DNA from: Sphingobacteruim zhuxiongii | Lineage (GTDB): Bacteria; Bacteroidota; Bacteroidia; Sphingobacteriales; Sphingobacteriaceae | Direction: 5' to 3' | DNA length: 64,000 nucleotides | Assembly (NCBI RefSeq): GCF_009557615.1 | Contig: NZ_CP045652.1 | Span: 1,116,001-1,180,000 of the forward strand | Shown here: positions 44,446-53,381 of the stretch, piece by piece | How positions within the stretch are numbered: position 1 is the first letter of the stretch | How the letters are laid out: each line of letters starts with the position of its first letter | The notes under the pieces: generated by a model | Told to the model about the DNA's origin: nothing | Databases searched by the model: none | What the model saw: only the letters and a program-made list of their open reading frames with translations | Program-made: the position numbers and the translations under genes

Positions 44446-44889
44446 ATGGCATTAATTAAATTACCTGGAAAATCTTACAACACTGACGCAGTGAACCCAT
44501 TCGTTAACAACGTATTTGATAACTTATTCAACGATTCTTTTATTTCTGATCGTTTAGTTACCAGAGTTCCTGCAGTAAACATTACAGAATCAGCTGATGC
44601 ATTCAGTATTGAAGTTGCAGCACCTGGTTTACAAAAATCAGATTTCAAGATTAATGTAGATAAAAACATTATCTCGATTTCTGTAGAAAAACAAGAAGAA
44701 AAAGAAGAAAACGGTAAAGTATATAGTAAAAAAGAATTTAGCTATACTTCCTTTTCTAGATCCTTCACCTTACCTGATATCGTTGACTACGCAAATATCG
44801 ATGCTAGTTACGAGAGTGGTGTCTTAGCCGTGAAAATTGGTAAAAAGGAAGAAGCGATTGTTGCAAAAAGACTTATAGAGGTTAAGTAA
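44446..44889 (+). CDS. Small heat-shock protein (Hsp20/alpha-crystallin)
   Basis: A 147-residue holdase chaperone. The alpha-crystallin domain spans about residues 38-135 (PAVNITESADAFSIEVAAPGLQKSDFKINVD; FSYTSFSRSFTLPDIVDYANIDASYESGVLAVKIGKKE), with a short C-terminal tail. A very good Shine-Dalgarno AAGGAGG lies 9-16 nt upstream of the ATG, unusual here, pointing to strong translation. It binds unfolding proteins in the cytoplasm. Own terminator after the stop. Confidence 0.95.
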   Translation: MALIKLPGKSYNTDAVNPFVNNVFDNLFNDSFISDRLVTRVPAVNITESADAFSIEVAAPGLQKSDFKINVDKNIISISVEKQEEKEENGKVYSKKEFSYTSFSRSFTLPDIVDYANIDASYESGVLAVKIGKKEEAIVAKRLIEVK

Positions 44890-44911
44890 GAGGATTAGTT
44901 GTGGTTAGTTG

Positions 44912-44943
44912 AAAGGGGCTGTCTGTTAGACAGCCCCTTTTTT
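44912..44943 (+). terminator. Terminator after hsp20
   Basis: AAAGGGGCTGTCT (44912-44924) / AGACAGCCCCTTT (44928-44940) with a GTT loop and a T run. Confidence 0.9.
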
Positions 44944-44978
44944 ATTTGTCATTTTAATGTCTGAATATACGTAATGCT

Positions 44979-45009
44979 TTTGACTACTTAACACTGTTAA
45001 GTAGTTTTG
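44979..45009 (+). promoter_or_regulatory. Promoter of the tetR-RND operon with embedded operator
   Basis: TTTG (44979-44982), exactly 19 nt, then TAGTTTTG (45002-45009): a full match to TTTG-N19-TAnnTTTG. A 23-bp palindrome fills the spacer and runs into the -7 element, so a bound repressor would block polymerase. The ATG at 45016 gives a nearly leaderless mRNA. Confidence 0.75.
44983..45005. promoter_or_regulatory. TetR operator O1, 23-bp perfect palindrome
   Basis: ACTACTTAACA - C - TGTTAAGTAGT: 11-bp arms, perfectly symmetric. The core TTAACACTGTTAA is repeated at 45675-45687. Confidence 0.8.
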
Positions 45010-45015
45010 TTTTAC

Positions 45016-45660
45016 ATGACGGATATTAAAGAGAAAAAGCAAAAGCATAAAGAGGATCTTAAATTGACGATTCTTGAGGCCGCGAAGAAGTTATTTGTGC
45101 AGGAGGGCTATGAATCCACTTCAATTCGAAAGATAGCTAAGGAGATTGGGTTTAGCCCGACAACCATTTACTTATATTACAAAGACAAAAACGATATTGT
45201 CTATGCTCTCCATCGAGAAGGTTTCCAACTGTTAAGACAACAATTTGGCGCGCTAGAATCTGTTGATGATCCTTTCCAACGTATTAAAGCCTTAGGACGA
45301 GTTTATATAGATTTTGCTTTCCGAAATCCTGATTATTATCAAGTTATGTTTATGATGAAAGAGCCGATGACCTTTCTAGAGACGCATTGTGCACATGAGC
45401 AATGGCCTGAAGGAGAGCGAGCATTCGATTTCCTTCGCGGAACAGTCGCACAATGCCAAGAACAAGGTTGGTTTAAAGGTCTAGATGGAAACTTTGTAGC
45501 CCTTCAAACCTGGGGAGCAGTGCATGGTCTAGTGACGTTATATCTCTCTGAGCATATGAGTAAGATTGCTGAAAATCTTGCGCTTGAACTCAGTGTAAGG
45601 GAATTGGTTAATAAATCATTTGAAGTGTTCGTAACATTTATTGAGCAGTCTAAAAAGTAA
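45016..45660 (+). CDS. TetR/AcrR-family repressor
   Basis: About 214 residues. The N-terminal helix-turn-helix reads LTILEAAKKLFVQEGYESTSIRKIAKEIGFSPTTIYLYYKDKNDIVY, standard for TetR. The C-terminal ligand domain (from ~65) includes IDFAFRNPDYYQVMFMMK and WGAVHGLVTLYLSEHM. I chose ATG at 45016; a TTG at 45007 would overlap the -7 element. It is the first gene of an RND efflux operon and most likely represses itself and the pump through the palindromes at 44983-45005 and 45675-45687. The inducer is unknown. Confidence 0.93.
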   Translation: MTDIKEKKQKHKEDLKLTILEAAKKLFVQEGYESTSIRKIAKEIGFSPTTIYLYYKDKNDIVYALHREGFQLLRQQFGALESVDDPFQRIKALGRVYIDFAFRNPDYYQVMFMMKEPMTFLETHCAHEQWPEGERAFDFLRGTVAQCQEQGWFKGLDGNFVALQTWGAVHGLVTLYLSEHMSKIAENLALELSVRELVNKSFEVFVTFIEQSKK

Positions 45661-45674
45661 AAATTCACAATAAC

Positions 45675-45687
45675 TTAACACTGTTAA
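45675..45687. promoter_or_regulatory. Second TetR operator core O2 at the tolC start
   Basis: TTAACACTGTTAA, the same 13-bp palindrome core as O1, extended left by ACTTAACA (AC of the arm kept) but broken on the right where the start codon ATG (45687) begins. Confidence 0.65.
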
Positions 45688-47051
45688 TGATGAAAACAGT
45701 AAATATTCATTTCCCTATCCTCATTCTCCTATTGTTGCTAGGTAAGGTTGGTATCGCTCAAGAATCCATCCTAGATACGTATGTCAAACAAGGGCTAGAT
45801 AGCAATTTGGTACTAGTCGAGAAAGATTTATCGTTGAAGAAAGCGATGAACGGATTAGAAGTTGCACGCAGTATGTTTCTACCTAATATTACGTTCGATC
45901 TTACCTATTCGCATGCGGATGGTGGACGTTCAATTGATCTACCAGTCGGCGATATGTTAAATCCAGTTTATGCGACGCTGAATCAGCTTACAAATTCACA
46001 GAACTTTCCACAAATAGCGAACGAGAAAATAAACTTCCTTCCTAAAAATTATTATGATGCGAAGATTAGAACAGCGGTTCCTATTATCAATACAGATCTT
46101 AAGCATAATAAAACTATACGTGAACAGGTATTAAAAATGTCAAAGCAAGAAATAGAACTTTACCAACGGGAGTTGGTCAAGGACATTAAGGTTGCTTATT
46201 TTAACTATCTAAGTGCCCTTGATGCGGTCTCTATTTATAAAAACGCAATAAGCCTAGCCAATGAAGGCAAACGTGTCAATCAGAAGCTGTTAGATGCCGG
46301 AAAGGGATTGCCAGCTTACGTAATCCGAGCTGACGCTGAAATAGCACAACAGGAATCGAAGTTAGCGGAGGCAGAACAGCAATTGCTAAACGCACAATAT
46401 TACTTTAATGCTTTATTGAACCGTAGCGCGACCGCTAAAATTGATATCCTTGCGGTGCAAGGTTCCATTGAAAGAACTTCCCCAGAGACCTTATCCGTAG
46501 GTATTGAAGGTAGAGAAGAGCTGAAATCCTTAAGCGACAACATTGCAATTCAAGAAACAGTACTTGAAATGAATAAGCAAGTATTTGTCCCGAAACTGAG
46601 CGCATTTTTAGATCTTGGTTCTCAAGCTGAAGGATTACGCGTAAGTAGCAAATCACAGTATTATATGATTGGTGCCCAATTGAGCTTTCCAATTTTTGCG
46701 GGCAATAGAAATCGCTTAAAGATTCAAGAAGGTCAAATCGCCGTAGCTGAGGCAGAGAATAAATTGGCGCAAGCAAAACAAAAGCTAGAGCTCTCCGCAA
46801 ACATGGCTAAAAATGAACTCGTCGCTACGCAAAAGAATTTCGAAAGCTCGAAGATTCAGATGGAGGCAGCCGCAACCTATCAGCGATTAATACAACGTGG
46901 GTTCAATGAAGGTGTCAATACTTACTTAGAAACAATAGACGCACGTTCGCAGTATACCAATGCGAAACTCGCTCACAATATAGCCGCGTTCAAATTACTG
47001 TCCGCTGCCGCGAAATTTGAAAGAGAAACCGCAAGCTATCCATTAAACTAA
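45687..47051 (+). CDS. TolC-family outer-membrane efflux channel
   Basis: A 454-residue protein with a signal peptide (ILILLLLLGKVGIAQ) and two outer-membrane efflux protein repeats with long alpha-helical coiled parts (for example AEIAQQESKLAEAEQQLLNAQYYFNALLNR and IAVAEAENKLAQAKQKLELSANMAKNEL). It forms the trimeric exit duct of a tripartite RND pump. It starts 26 bp after the tetR stop, and the adaptor gene follows 7 bp later. Confidence 0.93.
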   Translation: MMKTVNIHFPILILLLLLGKVGIAQESILDTYVKQGLDSNLVLVEKDLSLKKAMNGLEVARSMFLPNITFDLTYSHADGGRSIDLPVGDMLNPVYATLNQLTNSQNFPQIANEKINFLPKNYYDAKIRTAVPIINTDLKHNKTIREQVLKMSKQEIELYQRELVKDIKVAYFNYLSALDAVSIYKNAISLANEGKRVNQKLLDAGKGLPAYVIRADAEIAQQESKLAEAEQQLLNAQYYFNALLNRSATAKIDILAVQGSIERTSPETLSVGIEGREELKSLSDNIAIQETVLEMNKQVFVPKLSAFLDLGSQAEGLRVSSKSQYYMIGAQLSFPIFAGNRNRLKIQEGQIAVAEAENKLAQAKQKLELSANMAKNELVATQKNFESSKIQMEAAATYQRLIQRGFNEGVNTYLETIDARSQYTNAKLAHNIAAFKLLSAAAKFERETASYPLN

Positions 47052-47058
47052 TTTCCAC

Positions 47059-48108
47059 ATGAAAACAAACCTTACAAGTATTGCTCTGGCAATCATATTA
47101 TTCAGCAGCTGTCATCAGGAAAAAAGAACTGCAGGAATCCCAGTGCAGGACACCATACCGGTTAAATTAATACCTCTTCAACAAAACGGGAGAGCGACAA
47201 TTATTGAGGCAACGGGTGTCTTTACAACCGATGATGAGACGCTTTTAGGATTTAAGAATGGAGGAGTTATCTCCCGCGTTTTTGTGAAAGAAGGGGATCC
47301 TGTACGGAAAGGACAAGTGCTGGCGGCAGTGCATACTTCAGAGGTGGACGCAAAAGCCGGACAAGCACGCTTAGGCGTAGAGAAAGCAAGACGGGACTAT
47401 GAAAGAGCAGAGAAATTATACCGAGATAGTGTTGCTACGCTAGAACAATTGCAAAATGCCAAAACGGCTCTTGCCGTTGCTCAAGAGGACTTAAAATCGG
47501 TCGGTTTTAATCAACAATATTCACAGATTCATTCACCTGTATCGGGCTATGTATTGGCGAAGCTTGCCAATGAAGGACAGGTTGTGGGGCCAGGAACACC
47601 CGTGTTACAAGTGAATGGCGCAAATAATGGGACATGGATGTTAAAAGTTGGTGTGAGTGATAGTCAATGGGCACTTATAAAGGTAGGGGATAAAGCAAGT
47701 ATACAAACTGACGCCATTCCTAATACTACGCTGCAAGCTCGTGTTGCAAAGAAATCCGAAGGCTTAGATCCGCAATCTGGGACCTTCAGTATACATTTAG
47801 TCTTGCAAGAAAAGCCTAGTGGAAAGCTTGCTTCTGGGGTGTTCGGTAAGTCGCAAATTGCTGTGAGTCCAGTAGCATCCAATAATAATTGGCGAATTCC
47901 ATTCTCGGCTTTATTAGATGGTAATGGTTCCGAAGGATATGTTTTTGTGAGTGTTGACGGTAAGACGGCCAAGAAGCAAAAAGTTACGGTAGCCTCAATT
48001 GAAAAGGAAGAAGTTTTAATCTCTGCGGGATTAGAGGATGCGAGTGCGCTAATTATATCTGGATCGCCATATCTACAAGATGGTTCTCCAATCACGGTGA
48101 AAAAATAA
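47059..48108 (+). CDS. RND efflux periplasmic adaptor (lipoprotein)
   Basis: A 349-residue membrane-fusion protein. The lipobox IILFSSC (Cys at about residue 19) predicts lipid anchoring to the inner membrane. Domains: a barrel-sandwich/lipoyl hybrid (GVISRVFVKEGDPVRKGQVLAAVHTSEVDAK ... SPVSGYVLAKLANEGQVVGPG) interrupted by a short helical hairpin, then a beta-barrel (MLKVGVSDSQWALIKVGDKA) and a membrane-proximal domain. It joins the TolC protein to the permease encoded 11 bp downstream. Confidence 0.93.
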   Translation: MKTNLTSIALAIILFSSCHQEKRTAGIPVQDTIPVKLIPLQQNGRATIIEATGVFTTDDETLLGFKNGGVISRVFVKEGDPVRKGQVLAAVHTSEVDAKAGQARLGVEKARRDYERAEKLYRDSVATLEQLQNAKTALAVAQEDLKSVGFNQQYSQIHSPVSGYVLAKLANEGQVVGPGTPVLQVNGANNGTWMLKVGVSDSQWALIKVGDKASIQTDAIPNTTLQARVAKKSEGLDPQSGTFSIHLVLQEKPSGKLASGVFGKSQIAVSPVASNNNWRIPFSALLDGNGSEGYVFVSVDGKTAKKQKVTVASIEKEEVLISAGLEDASALIISGSPYLQDGSPITVKK

Positions 48109-48119
48109 AAGGATAACTC

Positions 48120-51100
48120 ATGAGTTTGATTAAATATCCGATAAAGAACTACCAATTTACAATGATCATGGTTTTGATGATCATGTTGGTAGCTGCGACA
48201 TCCCTGATGACGATGCCGCGCGCAGAAGATCCAGATATGAAAGCTGTAAGCTTTCCTGTAATCGTCGTACAGCCAGGTACCAATCCGAAGGATATGGAAC
48301 AACTGATTGTAAAACCTTTGGAAGCGCGTTTCTATGGTTTAGATGATATTAAGCGAATTAAGACCACTATAAATAATAGCGTTGCATTCTTTTTTGTCGA
48401 GTTTGAATACGGAACAGATTATGACGATAAATATCAAGAACTTGTTCGTGAACTAAATGCTGCTGGACCAGAACTCCCCGATAATATCTACAGCATGGAA
48501 GTCAAAAAGATTGACCCGACGAATGTCTCCGTTATTCAGCTGGCGTTAGTATCTGAGAATGCATCTCAATCTACGATGAAAGGTTTGGCCGATAAACTTA
48601 AGCAGGAACTTGAAAAAGTAAAATCACTGAAGGAGGTCGAAATCTCTGGACTGCCCGATCAACAAATTCGTATTGATATCGATCAAGCAAAAATTGCAGA
48701 ATTAGGGATACCGATGAATAGAATTATTCAAGCGGTTCAAAGTGAAAATCAAAATATACCTGCCGGTTCTGTGAATGCTGGAAACAAGACGTTTAGCGTT
48801 AAAACATCCGGTAATTATCAACAAATTGAAGATATTAAGAATACCATTATTGCCAGCGGACAAGGAAAAAATATAATCCTGAAGGAAGTCGCGACAATCT
48901 ATCCAACTTTTGCAACGAACAATCATATCACTCGTCTAAATGGATATAATGCGATATTGATAAATGCGGCTCAAAAAATTGGAAAGAATATATCGGACAC
49001 ACAAAAAGACTATCAAAAAGTCTTAGATAAGTTTGAGAATTCACTTCCAGAGAATGTGGATATGATTGTCAATTTCGATCAAGCGAATAATGTAAACAAC
49101 AGACTAAGTGGATTGGGAATAGATTTCGCTATAGCAATTGTATTAGTGCTTTTTACGTTATTACCCTTGGGTACTCGGGCATCTTTAGTTGTCATGATTG
49201 CCATTCCACTGTCTTTAGGATTAGGAGTCATTGCAATGAATTCTTTCGGCTATTCGTTGAATCAGTTGAGTATTGTTGGTTTCGTTGTAGCACTTGGTTT
49301 AGTTGTAGACGACAGTATCGTCGTTGTTGAGAATATCGAACGTTGGATGCGCGAAGGCTATAGCCGCTTGGAGGCATCGATTAAAGGAACCGAGCAGATT
49401 GCGTTGGCCGTTCTAGGTTGTACCGTTACACTCGTTATTGCATTTATGCCTTTGGTCTTTATGCCCGAAATGGCAGGTGAATTTATACGCTCCATGCCAA
49501 TCGCAGTAATTACCTCTGTAATCGGTTCTATGTTAATTGCTTTGCTCGTCGTCCCATTTCTTGCCAGTAAGCTCTTGAAGCCGCATGAACATGAAGGTGG
49601 AAATGCAATCCTTAGGGGGATGCAAAACATCATCCATAAAAGTTATGGCGTCTTCTTAGATAAAGCGTTGAAACATCCCGGTCGAACTACCTTGATTGCT
49701 TTAGCAATATTCTTAGGCTCGCTAGCTTTGATTCCAGTAGTCGGATTCAGTTTGTTCCCTCCATCCGAGAAACCACAGTTCATGATTCATATTACCAGTG
49801 AATTACAGGATAATATGGAGACGACCAACCGAATTACGAAAGATATCGAACAGCAACTAAAAGCAATGCCCGATGTAAAGTATTTTACATCAAATGTTGG
49901 AAAGGGGAATCCTCGAGTGTATTACAACATGCAGCAAGGACAGGAAAACGTTTCCTATGCTGATATCTTTGTCCAATTGCATGGCGACGTAAAATCGGAT
50001 AAAAAAATCGAAATGATTGAACAATTACGGAAACAATGGACACCCTATTTAGGCGCAAAGGTCGAGGTTCGAAACTTTGAGCAAGGTGTTCCAGTGATTT
50101 CGCCGGTAGAGGTTCGCATTTTTGGGGATAATTTAGACACATTACGTAACCTCGCTGCTCAAGTCGAAGACCTACTGAAGAATACAGCAGGATCTGAATA
50201 TGTCAATAACCCGATTAAGAATAACAAAACCGACCTACGTGTCAATATCAATCGTGAGAAAGCGATGGCGCTTGGTGTACCCACTTCGTCAATTGATCAA
50301 ACAATTCGTGTCGCATTAGCAGGATATACGGTGGGCACTTATTCTGATCCGAATAAAGACGATAATGACTACCAAATCGTCGTTTCTGTACCGCGTGCAA
50401 AAGATGCCACGATCGAGACTTTAGAAGGTGTGTTCGTCGACAACGTAGCTGGTAAAGCAATTCCACTTGCTCAATTAGCGAGCTTAACTTTCGAAGTGTC
50501 GCCTTCCAATATTTACCATATCAATAAGGAACGTACTGTTTCTGTCAATTCTTTTGTTGCCAAAGGCTATAGTAATGATGAAGTGATTAATGCGGTAATT
50601 GAACAAATGGAGAAATTTCCTTTGCCAAGCGGTTATACCTACGAAATGGGAGGAGAGGTGGAGAGTCGAGAAACGGCTTTCGGAGGTTTCGGAACAATTA
50701 TATTGATTACCGTATTTATGTTTATAGCCGTACTGATTCTCGAGTTTAAAACATTCAAAAGCACGTTGATTGTCCTTTCGGTAATTCCGTTAGGTATTGT
50801 CGGTGCGGTAATTGCCTTGTTGTTTACAGGAAATACCTTGTCATTTGTTGCAACAATTGGGATCGTTGCGTTAGCAGGGATAGAAGTAAAGAATACCATC
50901 TTATTGGTTGACTTTACAAATCAATTGAGAAGAGAAGGAGTGGCTTTGAATGAAGCGATCGAGAAGGCTGGGGAAATACGATTCCTTCCAATTATCTTAA
51001 CTTCTTTGACGGCAATTGGGGGATTGATGCCGATTGCATGGTCATCGAATCCACTCATTTCACCTTTAGCGATCGTTATGATAGGCGGACTGATTAGTTC

Positions 51101-51203
51101 TACGCTCTTATCGCGTATCGTTACGCCTGTGGTTTACAAATTAATACCACCGAAAATAGAGATGGAAAAGCTTGTTCATATAGAAGATGGAAAGAGCGAG
51201 TAA
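48120..51203 (+). CDS. RND efflux permease (AcrB/MexB superfamily)
   Basis: A 1027-residue inner-membrane proton antiporter with twelve helices and two large periplasmic loops. The proton-relay pair is in GLVVDDSIVVVENIER, and later GIEVKNTILLVDFTNQLRREG marks helix 10-11. The N-terminus SLIKYPIKNYQFTMIMVLMIML and the motif PGTNPKDMEQLIVKPLEARFYGLDDI suggest the branch that includes small-molecule and biocide exporters; the substrate cannot be read off. Last gene of the operon, with a strong terminator. Confidence 0.94.
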   Translation: MSLIKYPIKNYQFTMIMVLMIMLVAATSLMTMPRAEDPDMKAVSFPVIVVQPGTNPKDMEQLIVKPLEARFYGLDDIKRIKTTINNSVAFFFVEFEYGTDYDDKYQELVRELNAAGPELPDNIYSMEVKKIDPTNVSVIQLALVSENASQSTMKGLADKLKQELEKVKSLKEVEISGLPDQQIRIDIDQAKIAELGIPMNRIIQAVQSENQNIPAGSVNAGNKTFSVKTSGNYQQIEDIKNTIIASGQGKNIILKEVATIYPTFATNNHITRLNGYNAILINAAQKIGKNISDTQKDYQKVLDKFENSLPENVDMIVNFDQANNVNNRLSGLGIDFAIAIVLVLFTLLPLGTRASLVVMIAIPLSLGLGVIAMNSFGYSLNQLSIVGFVVALGLVVDDSIVVVENIERWMREGYSRLEASIKGTEQIALAVLGCTVTLVIAFMPLVFMPEMAGEFIRSMPIAVITSVIGSMLIALLVVPFLASKLLKPHEHEGGNAILRGMQNIIHKSYGVFLDKALKHPGRTTLIALAIFLGSLALIPVVGFSLFPPSEKPQFMIHITSELQDNMETTNRITKDIEQQLKAMPDVKYFTSNVGKGNPRVYYNMQQGQENVSYADIFVQLHGDVKSDKKIEMIEQLRKQWTPYLGAKVEVRNFEQGVPVISPVEVRIFGDNLDTLRNLAAQVEDLLKNTAGSEYVNNPIKNNKTDLRVNINREKAMALGVPTSSIDQTIRVALAGYTVGTYSDPNKDDNDYQIVVSVPRAKDATIETLEGVFVDNVAGKAIPLAQLASLTFEVSPSNIYHINKERTVSVNSFVAKGYSNDEVINAVIEQMEKFPLPSGYTYEMGGEVESRETAFGGFGTIILITVFMFIAVLILEFKTFKSTLIVLSVIPLGIVGAVIALLFTGNTLSFVATIGIVALAGIEVKNTILLVDFTNQLRREGVALNEAIEKAGEIRFLPIILTSLTAIGGLMPIAWSSNPLISPLAIVMIGGLISSTLLSRIVTPVVYKLIPPKIEMEKLVHIEDGKSE

Positions 51204-51225
51204 ACGGTTTCGGTTGATTTAAGAG

Positions 51226-51270
51226 CGAAAGGTCGATTAAATAGCATGTTGGCTATTAATCGACCTTTCG
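51226..51270 (+). terminator. Terminator of the RND operon
   Basis: CGAAAGGTCGATTAA (51226-51240) pairs with TTAATCGACCTTTCG ending at 51270, with GC pairs of AATAGC/GCTATT inside (one bulge), then TTTATC. Confidence 0.8.
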
Positions 51271-51319
51271 ATTTATCTATATTGCGCCTAATCTGCGTGC
51301 CTCAAAACAACACTGATGT

Positions 51320-52036
51320 TTATTTAGCGTCGTAGTATTTTTGTACTTGATCCCAATTAACGATAGACCAAAAATTACCCACATAGTCAGGACGTTTATT
51401 TTGGTATTTTAAATAATAAGCATGCTCCCATACATCCAAACCTAAGATCGGTTTTCCTTGTAATGCTACGCCTTTCATCAGAGGGTTGTCTTGGTTTGCA
51501 GTACCACCTACTTTTAATTTACCATTCTCGACAACTAGCCAAGCCCATCCTGAACCAAATTGTGAAGTTGCAGCTTTTGCAAATTGCTCCTTAAATTGGT
51601 CAAATCCACCGAAATCCTTATTGATAGCTTGTAGTACACTGCCGGTAGGCTTGTTATCTACTTTAGGAGAACGTAATAGTGTCCAGAACATTGCGTGATT
51701 AAAGGCACCTCCCGCATTGTTTCTTAGTTTTGAACTGTATTTATCAATTGAAGCAAAAATTGCTTTTGCATCTTTCGCTTGAACTTTTTCATCTACTAAA
51801 GCGTCGTTCGCATTTTTTACATACGTACCGTAATGTTTTTCGTAATGTATTTGCATCGTGGTAGCATCGATAGCACCTTCTAACGCATTGTAAGCATAGC
51901 CTAAAGGTACTTGCTCAAACTTGAATCCAGTTTGACCTAAGCTAGATAGACTCGCTGTTGCGGTTGAGTTCTTTGCAAGCAAAACACCTGCTGCTAATCC
52001 TAAGCTGTTTTTGATGAAATTTCTTCTATTTGCCAT
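51320..52036 (-). CDS. Exported Fe/Mn superoxide dismutase
   Basis: A 238-residue SOD that turns superoxide into O2 and H2O2. The metal ligands are His in MQIHYEKHYGTYV, His in GGAFNHAMFWTLL, and Asp/His in LDVWEHAYYLKYQNKRPDYV. Unlike the common cytoplasmic enzyme it has a ~30-residue N-terminal extension, MANRRNFIKNSLGLAAGVLLA, with a twin-arginine-like motif (NRRNFIK) and a hydrophobic core, so it is probably moved folded to the periplasm by Tat. Iron or manganese preference cannot be decided. Single gene. Confidence 0.92.
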   Translation of the reverse strand: MANRRNFIKNSLGLAAGVLLAKNSTATASLSSLGQTGFKFEQVPLGYAYNALEGAIDATTMQIHYEKHYGTYVKNANDALVDEKVQAKDAKAIFASIDKYSSKLRNNAGGAFNHAMFWTLLRSPKVDNKPTGSVLQAINKDFGGFDQFKEQFAKAATSQFGSGWAWLVVENGKLKVGGTANQDNPLMKGVALQGKPILGLDVWEHAYYLKYQNKRPDYVGNFWSIVNWDQVQKYYDAK

Positions 52037-52222
52037 CTTCGAATTTTTAGTTTTTTATTTGATTAAGGACGTCAAAATCTGCTTAAAGATAATTGTTAAA
52101 ATAGGTATTCCAAGGTTAAATTTTTATGAAATAGTCACAACATCGTCAAATGGAATATTATTGAAAGACAATAAATCGAGATAGTTGTAATAAATAGCAA
52201 TAGTTGAGCAAAATCAATCACA
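52037..52222. other. Upstream region of the SOD gene, no gene seen
   Basis: First part of the 355-bp gap. AT-rich, with no convincing frame or promoter match that I could place with confidence; the 11-nt array and a terminator fill the rest. Confidence 0.5.
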
Positions 52223-52310
52223 AATCATGGCCCATTTGAGAGGCGAGTGAAAGAGATTTAAAAGGGATTTGAAAGGGATTTGAATTGGGTTTGAAAGGGA
52301 AGTAGACTGT
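52223..52310 (+). repeat. Degenerate 11-nt-period array (copy 3, longest)
   Basis: Units of 11 nt: AATCATGGCCC, ATTTGAGAGGC, GAGTGAAAGAG, ATTTAAAAGGG, ATTTGAAAGGG, ATTTGAATTGG, GTTTGAAAGGG, AAGTAGACTGT. The centre is nearly exact (ATTTGAAAGGG type). It begins with TCATGG like copies 1 and 2. Confidence 0.7.
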
Positions 52311-52320
52311 AATTATTTAA

Positions 52321-52356
52321 AGAAAGAAGGCTACCTAAATGTGTAGCCTTCTTTCT
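52321..52356. terminator. Terminator of the HdeD-like gene
   Basis: A 14-bp stem AGAAAGAAGGCTAC (52321-52334) / GTAGCCTTCTTTCT (52343-52356) with an 8-nt loop and U-rich flanks on both strands. It lies 35 bp past the gene's stop on the minus strand. Confidence 0.85.
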
Positions 52357-52391
52357 GTTTTTATTTATAAATAGACAGACATAGGGAACCG

Positions 52392-53033
52392 TTAATTGTC
52401 CTTGATGCTGCGGTAATATTCATTTTTTAAATCTTCAAATCGATTTTTCCAATCGTCCGATACATTATTGGCTACTGTTTTCAAGCGCTTCAATTGAAAC
52501 GAAAGAACAATAGATGCAAGTCCTGCAGAGATGATGGCAAATCCAGTCCAATAAACTAAGGTAAGGCCGGCAAATATTGGATTCCAAATGAGCACAAAGC
52601 TAAATAAGATACCCAATACACTGAATGTCGTGATCCAACCCCATTTTTTAATACCATAGTTTTTCATATCCATCGAAACTGATAATAATTGAAATGACTT
52701 GAAGAGCGAATAAAAGCCCAAAACTAAAGGTAAAGTAGCCATGGATATGGCAGGGTTTCCTAGCAAAATACAGCCGAATAGGGCATTGAGTATACCTCCA
52801 GCCAAATACCATCCCCATCCTTCAACTTCATTTTTATTATTTATGGCAAATATGATCTCCATCAAACCAGAGAAAAGGAAATACATGCTAAAAATGGTCG
52901 CTAAGGTTAAATAGGATGCTAGGGGAGTTGTTAGCGTATATATTCCTAAGATAATCAGTAGAATTCCGACAATCAATGGAATGTACCATTGTTTTATCGA
53001 GCTTTTAATGGTTTTAATAAAACTTGTTTCCAT
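52392..53033 (-). CDS. HdeD/DUF308-family membrane protein
   Basis: A 213-residue inner-membrane protein with six hydrophobic helices arranged as three DUF308 repeats (for example WYIPLIVGILLIILGIYTL, WYLAGGILNALFGCILL, LGILFSFVLIWNPIFAGLTLVYWTG-like segments) and a charged C-terminal tail. HdeD of E. coli contributes to acid resistance at high cell density; the role here is unknown. It stands alone between SOD and valS, on the minus strand. Confidence 0.85.
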   Translation of the reverse strand: METSFIKTIKSSIKQWYIPLIVGILLIILGIYTLTTPLASYLTLATIFSMYFLFSGLMEIIFAINNKNEVEGWGWYLAGGILNALFGCILLGNPAISMATLPLVLGFYSLFKSFQLLSVSMDMKNYGIKKWGWITTFSVLGILFSFVLIWNPIFAGLTLVYWTGFAIISAGLASIVLSFQLKRLKTVANNVSDDWKNRFEDLKNEYYRSIKDN

Positions 53034-53381
53034 AATAGATTAATTTTATATGTTTGAACTTTTTGATTAATTAGTCAATAGTTTAGTAAATATAATAATA
53101 ATCTTAGATATATGTAAGTTATAGCAATAGCGATTCTATTACTTTTTGGAAAATAGCGAAGGTTTAGAAGTAACGTTACTTGTAATTAAAGGTTCGTATG
53201 TAGGCTACAATACAGGTCTTTAGGTGTTTTCCTTGAAGTTTGCTGCAAAGTGTAGATGATATGTTTAGAATATAATATTTGTGGGTAATAAATGTGGTGG
53301 GTTTTTAGATTCAGGCAAAAGATTTAGCATTTGTTTTTAGGAGTTTCGATGCTAAGTCAGTTGAAATCTTCCCTGAATATA
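53034..53381. other. Intergenic region with a 14-bp palindrome, no gene seen
   Basis: About 350 bp upstream of the HdeD-like gene and downstream of valS. I find no coding frame. The one notable site is the perfect palindrome AAGTAACGTTACTT at 53168-53181, a possible operator for the HdeD-like gene. Confidence 0.5.

Noticed and set aside
47664..48302. 212-codon open frame on the minus strand across the adaptor/permease junction
   Set aside because: It lies antisense to two well-identified efflux genes and its protein has no family features.
52223..52310. CRISPR array
   Set aside because: Units are 11 nt and contiguous, with no spacers and no cas genes in the window.
53186..53230. AGG triplets about 12 nt apart, possible fourth array
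   Set aside because: Spacing is 12, 12 and 8 nt, not 11, and the TCATGG head is missing.
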